Source of the DNA: Apostichopus japonicus
Lineage: Eukaryota; Echinodermata; Holothuroidea; Aspidochirotida; Stichopodidae
NCBI RefSeq assembly: GCF_037975245.1
Contig: NC_092582.1
Location: 18,998,577 to 19,062,576, forward strand
Direction: 5' to 3'
DNA length: 64,000 bases
Shown: one piece after another, positions 44,120 through 58,755 of the stretch
Numbering within the stretch: position 1 is the first letter of the stretch
How the letters are laid out: the number at the start of each line of letters is the position of its first letter
The notes under the pieces: model-generated
Database searches by the model: none
Seen by the model: only the letters and a program-made list of their open reading frames with translations
What the model was told of the DNA's origin: nothing
Translations under genes and position numbers: made by a program

Positions 44120-44370
44120 TCGTGTCAGTTAATGAATATTTTAGTGCAGATAATGTTGTCATCTCCGATCCATTCCGATGGTTCGGCGTATACTGCTGTA
44201 ACGTGGCACATGCGTATATGCTCAATCAAAGATTGAAATATCCATCCGCTGGTACTTCGCCGGTGGCAGAAACAAACCGAAAGTGTAATAGGGTCAAGTT
44301 GCGACGAGAACTCACAAAAGAATTGTTGGTTGCGTTCAATGTGAAACATCGCCAGGAAATAATAAAGTGA
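44120..44370 (+). CDS. Possible terminal exon or chance open frame
   Basis: This is an open stretch after an acceptor-like TTTTAAG, with locally higher GC than its surroundings. It encodes a Cys/Tyr-containing segment (DPFRWFGVYCCNVAHAYML) and a charged C-terminus (KLRRELTKELLVAF), and ends at a TGA that overlaps AATAAA. There is no ATG at the start, no recognised family and no partner exon. Composition is the only reason for listing it. Confidence 0.15.
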
Positions 44371-47054
44371 TATGAAAAGGAAAGAAAAGACTGTTATATT
44401 TATTTTGAATATAAACGGAAGATTTAGTTCACCCTCTCATAGGAAGTTTGTCAAGTATTACCATACATGCCAATATGCTATTTTCGCTGCTGTGTCGAAT
44501 TCATGTCAATATTGCTCGTATATACAACCATGCATTTTTGCAAGTGTTCTTTGCATAAATGAACTTTCATGATATTCGACAATGTATATAAATATCTTAT
44601 ATATTTTGTCTTGTGAATGTTAGTTTTTTCCCACGCAGAGGCAAGACTTCCAAAATATAGTAAAGATATAAGCAACTGTACTTTATGTTTATAATCAAAG
44701 ATGACTCAGTGTAGTTTGTAATGTCTAAATGGAAGTGGATTTTTTGTGTTACTCTTTCGGACAAAAGCTAGATTGTTATCTTGGCTATGTGGTCATTTAT
44801 TTAACCTTCGGACATTTCCCTTCATGTTAATACGACCGTGAAGTTTATACCCATTTCATGAAAGTTGATAATAAAGAGATTTGATATCATCGTGATCATA
44901 TCTATAGTATATGCATTTATTCCATATATACTATAACCTCCTTTCTTTAACCTTTCATTTTTATTTTTATTCCCTCATTAATTTTTATTTTTCTTTCTTT
45001 CTCTTTTCTTCGAGAAATTTAAGGACTACCTGTTATCAGTATACAGGAAGGTATCGTGTTTATAGACATCATATCAGTTCTATCCATATACATACTCAAT
45101 TAATTCTAATCCTGTTGAACTGATAAGCGGATTCATGATTATATCTTCAACGATATACGTTGTGTAACGTATCCTTCCAGGTCAGGTCAAGCAATTATCA
45201 AGTCATATGTATATACACAGTCACTCTCAATTTGGTTAACCTATCCAGTGTCATATAAACATCGACAAGGATGTGCCGGCAATTCACATAGAGTTATGCA
45301 CGGTGAAGAACTTCTTTGTCAGTCACATGATACAATGCCACTTTGCGCATGTTCAGTGGGAATTATGAAACGTGTACTTATATATAATGCAAAATGAGAT
45401 CTTGACAACGTAACAAATTAATGCACGCTGTTTCTACCATTTAAGCAATTGAAATGTTCCATGAATTAAGGGATATATCTTTTATTCATCAATATGGTAG
45501 TGTTCGGAATGTTTCAAACCATATAAACAAAAGACACATGGATTAGTTTAATTGTATAGGGGACCGGAAGTGACCTAACTAGAAACATCATTTGACGGTT
45601 AACAAATTTGTAGAAACTACGATAGTTTCGATGTCATCGTGTGGACTATGCGTATAGTAAAAAAAAAAAGTTTAAATAATTATGAAGTGCTAAATAGCTT
45701 GTTTTAAAGCACTTTTTAGTTGATTTTATCATCTTTATGTTGCTGTTTTTCCTAAAAAATCTCATATCAATAGAGATAATTATTAGTTTGACTATATAGA
45801 CAAGTTTCATTGCAAATATTGGAGTAAAAAAGAAAGTTTTTATTATAGTTTTGAACTACGTTTTCTATGATAATATTAAAAGTGTCTATTGGAATCTTAT
45901 TTTGAGCAATACTCGCGAAGTAATGCCGACCAAAAAAAGCTACTTTAAGGTTTTCTGAAAATAGAAACATAAACTATAAAATATAAAATATTCATAACAT
46001 ATCTATCAATTATTGTGTCACTCTATATATATTGTCTTCACTGCTTCTCTTTAAATGCCACACTGGCGCCTTCAAACCTCGCCCCCTCGCTCCTTCCCCT
46101 TCCTTACACAAACACACATATGCCCCCGATGCACTCATGTACATATGTATGCTTGTATATAGATGCAATAAATAACATGTAATTACTGCCTTCTCTATAC
46201 AGGCGATTATTAAGCTAGTACATAAGTATAGGCGCATTCTTAATACAAAAATAATATCAAATCCTTTGTGGAATTATTCGATGTGTGTCCATAAATCAAT
46301 GTTTTTAATATTTCCTCACCTTCAAGATCACGAAAGAATAATATACGTTACCGTATAGAGTATCAAAGAGGAACATATATTCTATATTCAAATTACAGAA
46401 AATTCACAAACAAGATCTAACACAAATACCGAAATTTAATTATTGATTTTTTTTTAAAGTGTGTTAAATTTCTTGTTGTTAGGATTTCTGAAGTGAGAAT
46501 GAGGGGAAAAAATGATAGTTTTGGTTGTTATCAATTATAGACCTGACGACTACATCCCATGCTGTATAAGAATTTTAGAAGCATCCCGGTGACAAGCAAA
46601 ACAATCCGACACTTACACATATCACTTTGCGACGTGAAAACCCCATTCAATATATATATTGTCCGTATAACCCCACATACGGTTGTTAGGAGGTGACTTA
46701 TATTTGACATAACTAAATGAAACTAAATCGCAGTTCCTTCTGACACATTTTCGTTTAAAGTCTTTATTCTCCTTTCATGATATTGTTTGTTTAAGTTGTC
46801 CTTGTATTGTATGTCTGATACAATTGCAACTATGTTTCGGGATATACTATTCACTTCGTATACAAAAAAAAAATGGAATTTCCATTTAAAGCGGGTTTCA
46901 CAAATACATAAACAGATTTGGACAGCCTTTAATCATAATCAAACATTTATTATGCTATATGCTAACACTTTTAGTGATTTTAGTGATGTCAGGTGAAATC
47001 CTTGTCAAATTTGTTAAGTTATCACCATCTATATCACAACGTGGAGCTTGTCGG

Positions 47055-47055
<1 letters not shown>

Positions 47056-47134
<79 letters not shown>
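47056..47134 (+). repeat. (TA)n microsatellite
   Basis: This is an almost pure run of about 38 TA units. The overlapping open frame of alternating Ile-Tyr is an artefact. Confidence 0.97.
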
Positions 47135-47139
<5 letters not shown>

Positions 47140-47295
47140 CAAGTGATCTTCATACAAGTGATTAACTAAAGCCGGGAAATTCCCTTATTCAATCAACCTA
47201 GCTGACTTGTCTTTCCATGGTTCAGTGACCCTCTTTGTCTGCTTGTGCGTGTTAGCATGTTGTTATGTTTTCCGGATAGTTTATATTTTACGGTT

Positions 47296-47319
47296 AAAAA
47301 AAAAAAAAAAAAAAAAAAT
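47296..47319 (+). repeat. Poly(A) run
   Basis: About 23 consecutive A bases. No retroelement body is recognisable to the left, so retrotransposition is not shown. Confidence 0.9.
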
Positions 47320-48070
47320 TTCAATCGGCTTTCAAGGCAACCTTTTGAGTTGGGTTGAAGAAATTGTATCAAGCCATATGATATTTACACATATTTGGAT
47401 ACCTCGCAATGTAAGTGATATATAGTGATGAAACCATTATACTATATAAATTCTCTTTTTAACTATTTACTAACGGTTCAATCCAGTACAGAAAATTTTG
47501 TATTTCATGTACAGTTTATGCATATTTATTTGTTAATTATATATATATATATTCGTGTTGCCTAATATCGATGAGATTTTGGTGGACGTAAGTATCAGAT
47601 AAGGTTTTTCCAGGAACACCGGTATTGTCATTCCGTTAACAAGTCTATATTGGACAGATTTGGGATAAGATTAACGCAATCCATGGCAAAACATTGTCCA
47701 GACTACGCACAGTAAACCCAACCACCATCAGTTACATATATATGATATGAGACCATTCTTGTCATAAACAGCCCCCTCAAGAAACGGAGAAATGTTTCAC
47801 TGGGAGATATGACAGTTCCATTTCCCTTCAATCACACCACTTAAAGATTTGAAGAAAGTATCTAAAATGTGACATCATCGAGGCACCTATTCTGAAGTTT
47901 TTGTGGCTATGTTTATTAATATACAATTATTTCCTGTAATAATGGTGGGTTTTGTAAGAGCCCGAAATGCCTAAAATGTTGAAACACTTGACGTGACCTC
48001 ATAATGGATTGGCTTTAGTATCATAACTAACCTTGAATATATAGATAAAAACAAGGAGCAAAGTGTTAGG

Positions 48071-48304
48071 AATGTTAGCTCAGTGGTTAACGCCGATGCC
48101 TTCCAATCATAAGGTCCCCAGTTCGAGTCACTCCACGATTAATTTATGTCGTCCAGTTACAGAGTTGTTGACAATTAACAATTCATAATCATGGACTTTA
48201 AATATGAATCTAAGAGACTGACTTCGGTCAGCTTGCGGCTTTGGTAAGCCAATGAGGCTTCTTCGCGAGTTCCTGCTTGCAGGAGGATCTAAAATACATA
48301 CATT
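48071..48304 (+). mobile_element. tRNA-derived SINE, copy 3
   Basis: This is a full-length copy with box A (GTTAGCTCAGTGGTTAA, near 48074) and box B (CAGTTCGAGTCACTC), ending TCTAAAATACATACATT. An open frame on the other strand over it is not a gene. Confidence 0.92.
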
Positions 48305-48820
48305 GTGTGTATTTACAAAGGGAGTGAGCAACACTTTTGGAACAGCGTAAAGTTCTAAGTGCAGCTTGAAAGATCGTTAGGGACTCAGAATTCGCATAAC
48401 AAGCCCCCGGCCGGCCGTTACATAGTCTAGTATCACAGCTCCATAAGGATATCATCTGTCGATATTCAGAGGTTCTATGTATAGCAATGTTATATGTTTC
48501 TTGTTTATTTGACGAAATAATTACCTAACTGGTATCTAAGAACCATTCAATACATGAAAACAAAGGGGAAAAACAATAAACGGTGGGTGTATAAGTTTAA
48601 TGACGGTTTGTACTACATGCATGTTTGCTAAAACAAGCCGATATATAAGGCTAAATTATTGCAAAATGTACCGAAAAAAAGGCAAACCTACGTCACGACC
48701 TACAGTTCTGGAATTACACCGAAGTAAGAAGTGTTACCTTGATGTCCAGCAGTCCCCTTCATGGTTCATGGTTTAGGTACCACTATATATTGCTGCAATA
48801 CTATGACTCCGTTTGGTATA

Positions 48821-48853
48821 ACCAGGGAGCTGCTACTCTAACAGCTCCCTGGT
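48821..48853. repeat. Perfect 12-bp inverted repeat with 9-base loop
   Basis: ACCAGGGAGCTG, loop CTACTCTAA, then CAGCTCCCTGGT. The hairpin is nested between two copies of GGTATAAC. Confidence 0.9.
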
Positions 48854-49207
48854 ATAACGGACTGGACTACATAACATAACACAATTGAGCAAAACGTGGA
48901 CATAGCGGTTGGGGGGGGGGGGGAGAATGGAAGGTGTGAAGTGTGGGGCAGTTCCTTTGTTTCGAAACTCAGGGATAAAGACATTCAACTTAAAATATGA
49001 TTTGCTTCAGTATAAGTGTCATGTAGGCCATACCGGTACCGCTATTACTTTTTAATTAAAGTCACCCAAGCCAAAAACCAAGAGATTTTAATCCACTCTC
49101 AACCCCAGTCCCCATGACACTCGAGACGGTATGGTTTCCGGTATGTTGTGGCATACCCCTATATATTGCAGTTTACATCCATCCGCCCCAAGTGGTGCCA
49201 ACAAAAA

Positions 49208-49614
49208 GCAGCAGGAGAACATCTTTGTTTGATATTCTATCAACTTAGGAGGCTGTTTTTCATTTTGGCTTCGATGTTGAGAAGCATGAATGGAAGTACA
49301 TGAGGTGCAAACAAAAATCGGTCAATTGAGGTAATTTTAGACCCCTTTAGGCCTCCCATGAGCAGCGTACGAAAATCGCTTACTACTGAGTAAAGAGGTT
49401 TGTTTACAAGTGACGAAAACTTTAGGCTCTTTGTACAAAAAATCTACATGGTCATCATACGGAAAACTGATGGTGCCATGAATGGCCAACTTGCATGTGA
49501 GCTATCCAGTGATGAGGTAGCGTTTAGCTAGTGAGAACTTCTTTCTAGACTTAAGAGACCACATTACTTTTATGATTTAGTGTGTAAGTCAATGGGGTAT
49601 TTAATAGACGTATA
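49208..49614 (+). repeat. Unclassified interspersed repeat 'GCAGCAGGAGAACATC', copy 2
   Basis: This is the second copy of the element at 30174-30585, with the same phrase order and similar length. Sequence to its left (ATCCRCCC before the shared start in both) suggests homology begins slightly earlier, near 49180 and 30135. Confidence 0.88.
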
Positions 49615-50958
49615 GATGTTACCATGTACGACAAAAGGTGTACTATCAGTTACCCATACATGCTGCTTATGGAACAACCGCAAATCAATACGTTAAAATT
49701 AACAGTGCACTTGAAAAGTTAACAAGTTTATGGGCACTTCAAAGTTTCTGTTTATTATCGTGTCGCACGAATTATATGCTTTACGTTATGTCAGAGATTC
49801 TCCGGTTGAAAAACGGTCAGTAATGGCGATTCGGTGAATCAATAATCTTGTGTAATGCGTTTGTACACTCTTACAGGTTGACTCCCTGAGTACTACCACG
49901 CACACGATACTAAATATTCATCCGCCTGTGAATCGCCTGTATTGACAGAGCTGCAAGGCGTGTAAGGGTCACATACTTCTAACATTGAATGAAGTATGCT
50001 GCGTTACGTTTTGACGGTCTTTACAGAAAAAGGATAATTCTCTCTGTCGATAAGACTATATAGTTGGATCAATCTTAACTAAAGAAGTAGCACAACATTC
50101 CAACAGATAAAGAAAGGGTGGTTTATTTATTTGGGACATATATATCTGCCGGTTAATATACTTATATTATACTTATACTATACACTTTAAAGCTCAAGGA
50201 TGGCTGCATGTATATATGTACAACTTGATACCTTTGATTCGTTATTTAAGCAAACAGAGACAATAAAAGACAACAACTATTCGTGCCCGGATAACCGTTC
50301 ATTGTCACTCATACTTTTTCAGGAATTGCCTGTAAAAGTCAGTACTGGTTTAAAGACAAAGCCCATTAATTCACCTCGTATAAAAAAAATATATTTTTAA
50401 AACTTGTTACTGAAGAAAATAAAAAATTTGTGAGTCTCCAATAATTCATTTCACAATGAATTAGTTTTGTCACGGTGATAAACGGTTGTTTGAATTCACC
50501 TCTGGTTCGGATAGCCTGTTATTGAGGGTATGGACTAACGTGACAATTATACCGGGACAAAGGGGCTGACGTTATCATTTAGTAATTGGTTGAAGAAATA
50601 TTACGTACATTTGACTTAATTTGAATGTGAACACCTATTGAAAAATAGACGGATGAAGGAGTGCTGAAGTATCAGTATTACAGTTCGGTAAAAACATCAT
50701 TTAATCAATTAAATGACATGTTTGGGGACCGTGAAGTAGAGGGTACACTTTGAGTACATAATGTTCTCCTATGATGACCCAATTCGTTAAATTAATAGGA
50801 AAGTTTTAATTTACTCAGTAACACCTTTTACTGACTAAGCAATAAATATTTGTGTAAAATATTTAGATATTTTCACAGTAGCATGCACGATCGGTCGATA
50901 TTAAGTATTAGTACTCCTATATACCAGTATGGTTGTGAGATTATATCACTATTGACTG

Positions 50959-51480
<522 letters not shown>

Positions 51481-53021
51481 ATTTATTGGTTCACTCTCAA
51501 CTTGGTCAAGCTATGGAATCCCGTTCTCTTTTCAAAAGAACTTAAAAAATATCCGCTGTGTGAGGTATACACAGTTTCTGTATAGGCGTATACCGTCTTA
51601 AGATTTTCATAGTGATATATGTTAATGATTCTTAATATTTGTTCTTCAATCAAACTGATTTAACTTATCAATAAGCTTTCAGTCAACAATTGGTAAAGGT
51701 TATGAATAAGTCAGGTTGGAATACTGATGATATGGTTTTCACTTTCATTTTTTGAAGCCAGTGTCGTTCACTGTTCAACAAGTAGGCTAGGTCTAGTCTT
51801 ATCTTAAAAGGCATCGCCATGGAAAAAAAAACTCGGTATACGCTCGCTTCATAACAAGTGAAATTATATTAGAACTCGGAGGCTGCAGATTTCAAAAAGC
51901 AGTGTACTCTCAACAAAGGCCTATTTTATTTGATTTCATTAAAATATTTTAACTTACTACTTGAACACTTCTCGGTTCTTCTTCCTGACGTGTGAATACT
52001 CAGAACACTGTCCGGTATTCCAGACAAAACTTTTCAAATTTTAGCATATCAAATTCATTGGGACCAATACCGATGACGTTTTATAACTAATGAAATGATT
52101 CACAGCATCAAACTTTTTTCCCCCAGCCCAAACTTCCTAATATACATATTTTCATAAAGTCTGGAGTAAGCATTGTCGGATATTCAATTATATTCCAATT
52201 TTTCCTTTGCAAGGATGAATCCGAAACAGATAACAGAAAGACGGCAACTATGGGTATAATATTTGCCCCTTCAAAGTGAACCCACTGAGTTGCCCTTTCT
52301 CATACATCTTGTTACAAACAATATCAATAGGCTAAGCTAAGCTGGCAATACCTTGCAACGCTGCCAATTGGCTGTCACACTACCCAATGTATGTACACAA
52401 TCTATAGTGTACAAGTTACACGCTCAATATAGCCATATATATGTAAACGTGCTTCCCTGTAAGGCGGAAGTAGGAAACTCCCATGCCATGCACGGTATAC
52501 AGAACTGAATGATGTAATGTAAATACACAATACATGGATAGTAATGTACACACCTTGTTGTGTATAGTATATATGGTTATTTACACACATGAACTATGAA
52601 AACAAGTCTAAACACTCATATAATCCAAGTCGGGGGTGTTGTGACATGATTGTGGATTTCGGAACTTTAAAATAATTATAGCATAAAACACAAGACGATT
52701 CTTAAAATTATGATAAGAATACGGCACTTATAAACGGGGACTAAAATCGTTAAAAGTATCGGAATTTCAAGACGGATCTGCAGCACACTATATGCATATC
52801 TTGCGATCGGGTCACCCTTCGTGAGGATTAATGTTCTTAGAAAGTGCGAATGCGCACCACTTCATTTCCCCAAGGGTCACCTTAATCTACGACCCCACGA
52901 TTTGGAGATCATCTTTTCGGTTTTGCCTGACACAAAAAAATAAACCTGAATTTTGCATAGCTTTAAATTTTCAGACGGATTTACACTACAAATTTAAAGT
53001 AGATTAAAATCTACCAACTTT

Positions 53022-53251
53022 CATGAAAACCGATTTTCTTTAAAACAAGATTTGTTTGTAGGGATGGGGTGGGGTGTGGGGTTGGGAAAGAATGTATTCG
53101 CCCTACACCTTTTGAACTTTACGTATCAAAAACTATATTTATCAGACTCAACATTTATTCATGTTTAATTTTTCAATTAGTGTTGACAAGTACAATTATT
53201 TAATAAGAAGCAACCAAAATAGGAATAAGGTTAGTTTTATACACAGCTACA
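53022..53251 (+). repeat. Direct duplication, copy 1 (partner 53880-54107)
   Basis: It shares AAAACCGATTTTCTTTAAA, AGAAAGAATGTATTC-like, CAGACTCAACATTTATTCAT, GTGTTGACAAGTACAATTAT and AAGAAGCAACCA in order with 53880-54107, at about 88% identity by eye. Confidence 0.9.
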
Positions 53252-53879
53252 AACATACGTTCAGTATGTTTCAACTGCGGTTAAATGTGATTTGATTATG
53301 TATCATCACAGGTTTTGAAAGAATGTTCTGTTTATGTTGGTGACCTGTGAGCATGTCGACAGACCTTTTATCGTTTGGGAGCTTTAAGCTCCCGGTTTCA
53401 AATCGATAAACTATACCGTTTCCTTCAAACCTTGGATTAAATCGAATTCTACACCCCAAATTTGGAGAAGGTTTACGATTGCGTGAAGAATACATTTAAT
53501 AATGAAAATGGTGAATGGATTAGATCTACGGAGATGAATACAAACTCCATCTTGCAGTTTATCTATTCTGAGCAACTTTCTCCATTAACTAGAAAAGCCG
53601 AATATACTCTAGATAAATGGAAGATATCTTTTACCGTATTTACTGAGAGGGATTGGGAACCGTCTTTTTATCATGCATGCTGACGGTTCAGATGTCAAAC
53701 TACAATATTTTCACTGATTCCGGTTTTACATAGAATAGTTGCTGTACAAATAAGCACGTGACTCTTTAAGGTAAAACCAATGATAGCCATGTTTCATTTT
53801 GTAACATATATGAAGGACCATTGGTTCTGTGGTTACATGCATCGTGCATGGTTTCCATTAGAAGTAGAAGCAAGTATTT

Positions 53880-54107
53880 CACGAAAACCGATTTTCTTTA
53901 AAGCAAGATTTGTTTGTGAGAGGTGGGGTGGCTTTAGGAAAGAATGTATTCACCCTACATCTTTTCAACTTTACATATCAAAAACAATATTAATCAGACT
54001 CAACATTTATTCATGATTAAGTTTTCAATTAGTGTTGACAAGTACAATTATTTAATAAGAAGCAACCAGAATAAGAATAATGTTAGGTTTATACACAGCT
54101 ACAAAAT
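53880..54107 (+). repeat. Direct duplication, copy 2
   Basis: This is the partner of 53022-53251, in the same orientation with starts about 858 bases apart. The intervening 600 bases are not duplicated, so this is either two insertions of one element or a segmental duplication. Confidence 0.9.
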
Positions 54108-55869
54108 GTTGCCTCCAGCATTTCTGAGTTATTCAGTTAGTTATGTTTTATATTTATTTTTTATTGCCTTTAGATCTTGTTGGTTTGCTTCGTCTATCAG
54201 ATTGTATCACATTTAACAGAATATAGCTGACATCTGCACCTATATAAACAGTGGAACAAAACAGAACTTTAAAAATGAGAAAAAACAATCATAACTATGG
54301 AATGGAACAAAACAGAACTTGAATAAACGGGGGACGGTATGGTAACAATAATAATCAAGAATATGCCAGTAAATATATATTCCTCAGATATTCGTGAAGA
54401 TTCGGGTTTCCACATTTACATCAAGACACATGACAAGAACATATACTTTTTACGATTTTTTTACGACAGCATTGCACTAAAAATAATAAATGTTTGTAAT
54501 GATTTTTATCATACCCTTTTATGTCTTCCTCTCGACTAGGAGATTCAACACAAGACGGTAATATTTTGTCGTAAATACACGTTTACAGTACAAGGTATTG
54601 TTGTTTAACAATGGACTGAATATAAACAATAAGCGATATTGTTATATACACAAAAAAGTAACTACAAAAATACTATATATGGTATACACAAACTGGTAAC
54701 ATAATAGATTCTAAAACCATTTGCATGTCGCTGTTGTTGTTTATTGAGTGAATAAGTATATAACCACTCGTAATGGTACATTATCATCGACCTTTGACCT
54801 TCGAACAACTCTAAATGTTTATCAAATATTAAGAGCCATGCAACCGAGAATGTGGATTCATATCTTTAATGTATATTAATCACATAGACTGATACTTTGT
54901 TAAACAGTGATCTTCAGTATATTAGTAATTTTAGGCGTTTCAAGACATCACTTATTTTAAAGGCAACTGAAGGTGGAAAAGGGGCGTATAAAATTTCTAG
55001 CTTAAACAGTTTCTTTTTGCCATTCCTGTGGTCTGTTTTGTGTATTCTGTTTCACTCACACAACCCGCTCAAATACCGACCCATTTTGTTCTTTCGCTTT
55101 TCTTATTCATGAGTTTATTTTCATTATTTCCATATTTTATTTCGCATTATTATTTTTCGCGTTTTGCCATCTGGGTATTTTTGTCTTATTCTTTCATTTT
55201 TCACTCATTTCTGTCATTTTATTACGTGATGTGTTCCTGTGTGGCACAGTTGTGAAGCTGAGTGAAATCTTTGAGGATTACCGTCGAGAATGAACCCTTC
55301 ATTCAATGTCAAATAAAATTCAAATTCACAAATTCGAAGAATGCACTTCTCGTTTTTCATTTTTTTTAAAAATATTTAGATAGGTTGCCATTAAAGCTGC
55401 AGTTGTATACAAATACTTTGTAAAACATGTAGCCTACAAGCCTAAGCCTATCATACGTCTTAAACATATATAAAACGTATACCCTTTAGTTATACGGTCG
55501 TTTAGTTCTAGGATTATAAAAGTTGTTGTAATGACTTAAATATATATTAATGTATTTACTATTTGCCTCAAATTTAATTTCAATATGACTACACTATAAC
55601 GTTTTTATAAGCTTCATAGTCCTTACATACTATAATAATTGTATAACGAAATATTTCTATACATGTCATTCAACATTTTAACGGATGCGCAATAATATTA
55701 TTGCAAAAAAAAGCAAAATTCTTTTTTTTCTTCTGAATTAACAACACACGCGCTAGAGGCTTGAAATATTGGACATTTTGAAAACATAATCATAGCACAT
55801 CACATATCTTCACTTTAAGGGACTGACCACCGGCAGCAAATGTGTTATTGTATGAACTGCAACATTATT

Positions 55870-56240
55870 ACACACCGCTATATAATGCTTTTACATCACA
55901 TCAGTCCAGGGGCTCAACCACTTTTTTATTGGATGAGGGGAGTGTGCTAAATGTTAAGTCGTCCGGGGAAGGGGTCTCCCCTGTCCCTTTGGGGAGTTTA
56001 AGTAAAATGGTGGGTGCTATATCTTGCAACTTGTAACCAAATATATTGGAGGATCTTTACTACTTAGGTTGTACCGCATATTCATGTTAATATCTTAATT
56101 TAGTGTACACTATGGGAGCCCATCCCACGCCTCTTCCCCCAATAAGTACGGACGTGGTTGTGCCCCTTGATCAGCCGAGTGATACCATGTAGCTACTATC
56201 CGGCTGTTGTCAGAAACAGTTCTGAAATTCTACTCAAGAT
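55870..56240 (+). repeat. Probable old interspersed repeat, GC-richer than surroundings
   Basis: A GC-rich patch (CCAGGGGCTCAACCA, GTCCGGGGAAGGGGTCTCCC, CCCATCCCACGCCTCTTCCC) in AT-rich DNA has no coding frame of interest. The phrase style resembles decayed transposon sequence. There is no second copy here to prove it. Confidence 0.35.
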
Positions 56241-58113
56241 TGCAAATAATTTAGGCTTACAACAAAACAAGGCGATCGAAAGATGTGTCGGTTAAGAAAG
56301 GATGCCAACATTACAAAGTTGTCCTGTCCTGTCACCGGATGCTGCTAGTCCCTTTAATTTAAGTATACGCCTTACGCAATCAATACGTACAACGTCACAA
56401 CGAAACCTCAATTAATTCCACAGTCACGAACAGTTTACAGAGTTTACATAGGCTTTGCTACATAGATACTGTGCCTTTAAGACGGTACTCGTTGTATTGT
56501 TTGTTGTACGTACAGTATACATAGGCCTAGTTTGCCCTACTTTGTGTTCTGTGCTTTATGACTATTGGCCGTTTCGGCTTTCGATATATATCTATATATA
56601 TATATATACTGCATATCTATATATACATATACTTGCTTGTGATTCAAAGGTCACACATGCATGAAACATGCGTGGGAGCGAGAGAGTATCTCCCAAACTT
56701 TGTATGATTCGAGGTCATGTTCCTTATTAGTGCATTGCGTATCATTTGTGGCAATCCAAGACAGCGTGCTTTGTATATAACGTAAGGTCATGTTTCTCTC
56801 TCCACCAGAATGGTTTGTTTGATGATGCAAAAATGCGTAGAAAACAAGTTCGTTTTATCTTACGGATATTACATGTGTATAACTATTACTTCTAAAGGAA
56901 TTTAATTTATTTAAGCGGAACCCAATCACTTCTACGATACTTTTACATATATAAATAACTTAGACACGGTTTCAAATGATACACATTTTGAGTGATTGGA
57001 CTGAATAATGAAATGAGTCATGACCATGCACGAATATGTTCATTTGGTGTTGCGGCTCGAAAACATAACTTAAAGGGTCACTGTATAGGCAGAAATTTAG
57101 CCTTGAAAGAAAACTGTGAGTGTTAGTGAATGTTACATAATTATGATTTCGGTTTTCAATAAATACACTTTGAAAATATACTATAACTCTGGAATGCTCC
57201 TTTAAGGCTAACTTGCTGATGACGTCGTAAAGTTAACGTTAATCTTTTGTTTTTAAGAATCTTAATAACTCAATCAAAACACATGTTCTTGTCAGTTCAT
57301 ATAAGCAAACCGATCACCGTCATACGATATTCAGCAACCATGAGTTCTTGAAATGTCAGTAATGTATTGAAAACATGTCATTTCAGGCCATAAATGCCTT
57401 GTTTTCCCACTGAGATTTATATTGCTTCTGAGGAACTGGCTTAATTGTGTCTTAGACTAAGTAGTTCAGTCACTTGTTTTATAATTGATTAACCTCGGTT
57501 GTTTAAAGGGTCATTTCTCAAAAAGTCAAAAGTGGTGTAGAAATACTTTCTGGACTAATAGCAGTGTTTTGTAACAGTTTAAAACATAATAAAATGACTT
57601 TGGGGCCTTAATTCATCCTTTTAAAAGTTGGTCTAATTCACTAACTGTCGAAAAACATAAACTAATCCTGCGTGGAACTTGACGAAACGTTCTTGCCATC
57701 GAAGGTGCTGCCTGCAGCATTCAATGCATATCAAGTTGCAGTATTACGGTTTGTATAAATATGTTTTTCTTGTCCAAACAGGCAATTATAGCTTGTAAAA
57801 GTTAGACTCGGAACAGCTAATGAAAACAACAAATATCAGTCTTAATTTGTAACCTACATGCAACAGAATGTTTGGGATACGCCTTGATCCATTTAGTACC
57901 ATCGCACAGTGTCGTATATGGTTAGACTACAAGTTTTGATGTTCGGCTCGAACAATAACCTTCGCCAAGGTTTTAACTGTTTGCAGTTCAACGAGTAAAT
58001 AGCATAAAATTATTCCCGCAAATATTGACCAGCTGCTTGATATACTATAATAATGTTCAAGGTACATGTAACCGTTTCGATATTCTCGCCATCATGTAAT
58101 GGCCAATGACCAT

Positions 58114-58352
58114 GTATGTATGTATGTATTTTAGATCCTCCTGTAAGCAGGAACTCGCGAAGAAGCCTCATTGGCTTATCAAAGCCGCAAGCTAACCGAA
58201 GTCAGTCTCTTACATTCATAACGTCCATGATTAGGAATTGTCAATTGGCGCAACAACTCTGTAACTGGACAACATACATTAATCTTGGAGTGACTCGAAC
58301 TGGGGACCTTATGATTGAAAGGCACCGGCGTTAAACAACTGAGTTAACACTC
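58114..58352 (-). mobile_element. tRNA-derived SINE, copy 4
   Basis: This is a reverse-strand copy. The tail is (CATA)n at 58114-58131, box B lies at about 58287-58300 and a decayed box A (GTTAACTCAGTTGTTTAA) is at the right end. CCATGTA occurs at both edges (from 58110 and from 58352), a possible 7-bp target-site duplication. Confidence 0.9.
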
Positions 58353-58684
58353 CATGTAATATTAACACATTCTTAGAAACATTAGATGAGCCTAACTATA
58401 CCCCTCACTCTACCATAACAGATCACTGTGTGGGTTCAACGAATTGGCTGTTCCATATGAGAGAGTTATTAACCACTTACCGTAGTTAAAGTTATGTCCC
58501 ATTTATTTCATGTTATGTTTTCATTTGCAAGCATTTCAATTGATATCTAAAGTCCAACGTTCGTTTCATCTACCTAAAAATGTCGACGGAAATTTGGAAT
58601 CCCTGCCCACTCCCTTCCAATCCCCACCCACACATTTAAAATCACGTGCAAGTGACTGAAGAAACTCATCCTACAAAGTATGAT

Positions 58685-58755
58685 CATAGCCTGTCATAGC
58701 CTATATCATAGCCTATATCATAGCCTATGTCATAGCCTATATCATAGCCTATGTC
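58685..58755 (+). repeat. 12-bp tandem repeat (CATAGCCTATAT)n
   Basis: About six units of TCATAGCCTATA with small changes. Confidence 0.9.

Noticed and set aside
48128-48334. 68-codon open frame on the minus strand (and the similar frame at 58116-58334)
   Set aside because: Both are translations of the SINE body, seen because the copies are in opposite orientations.
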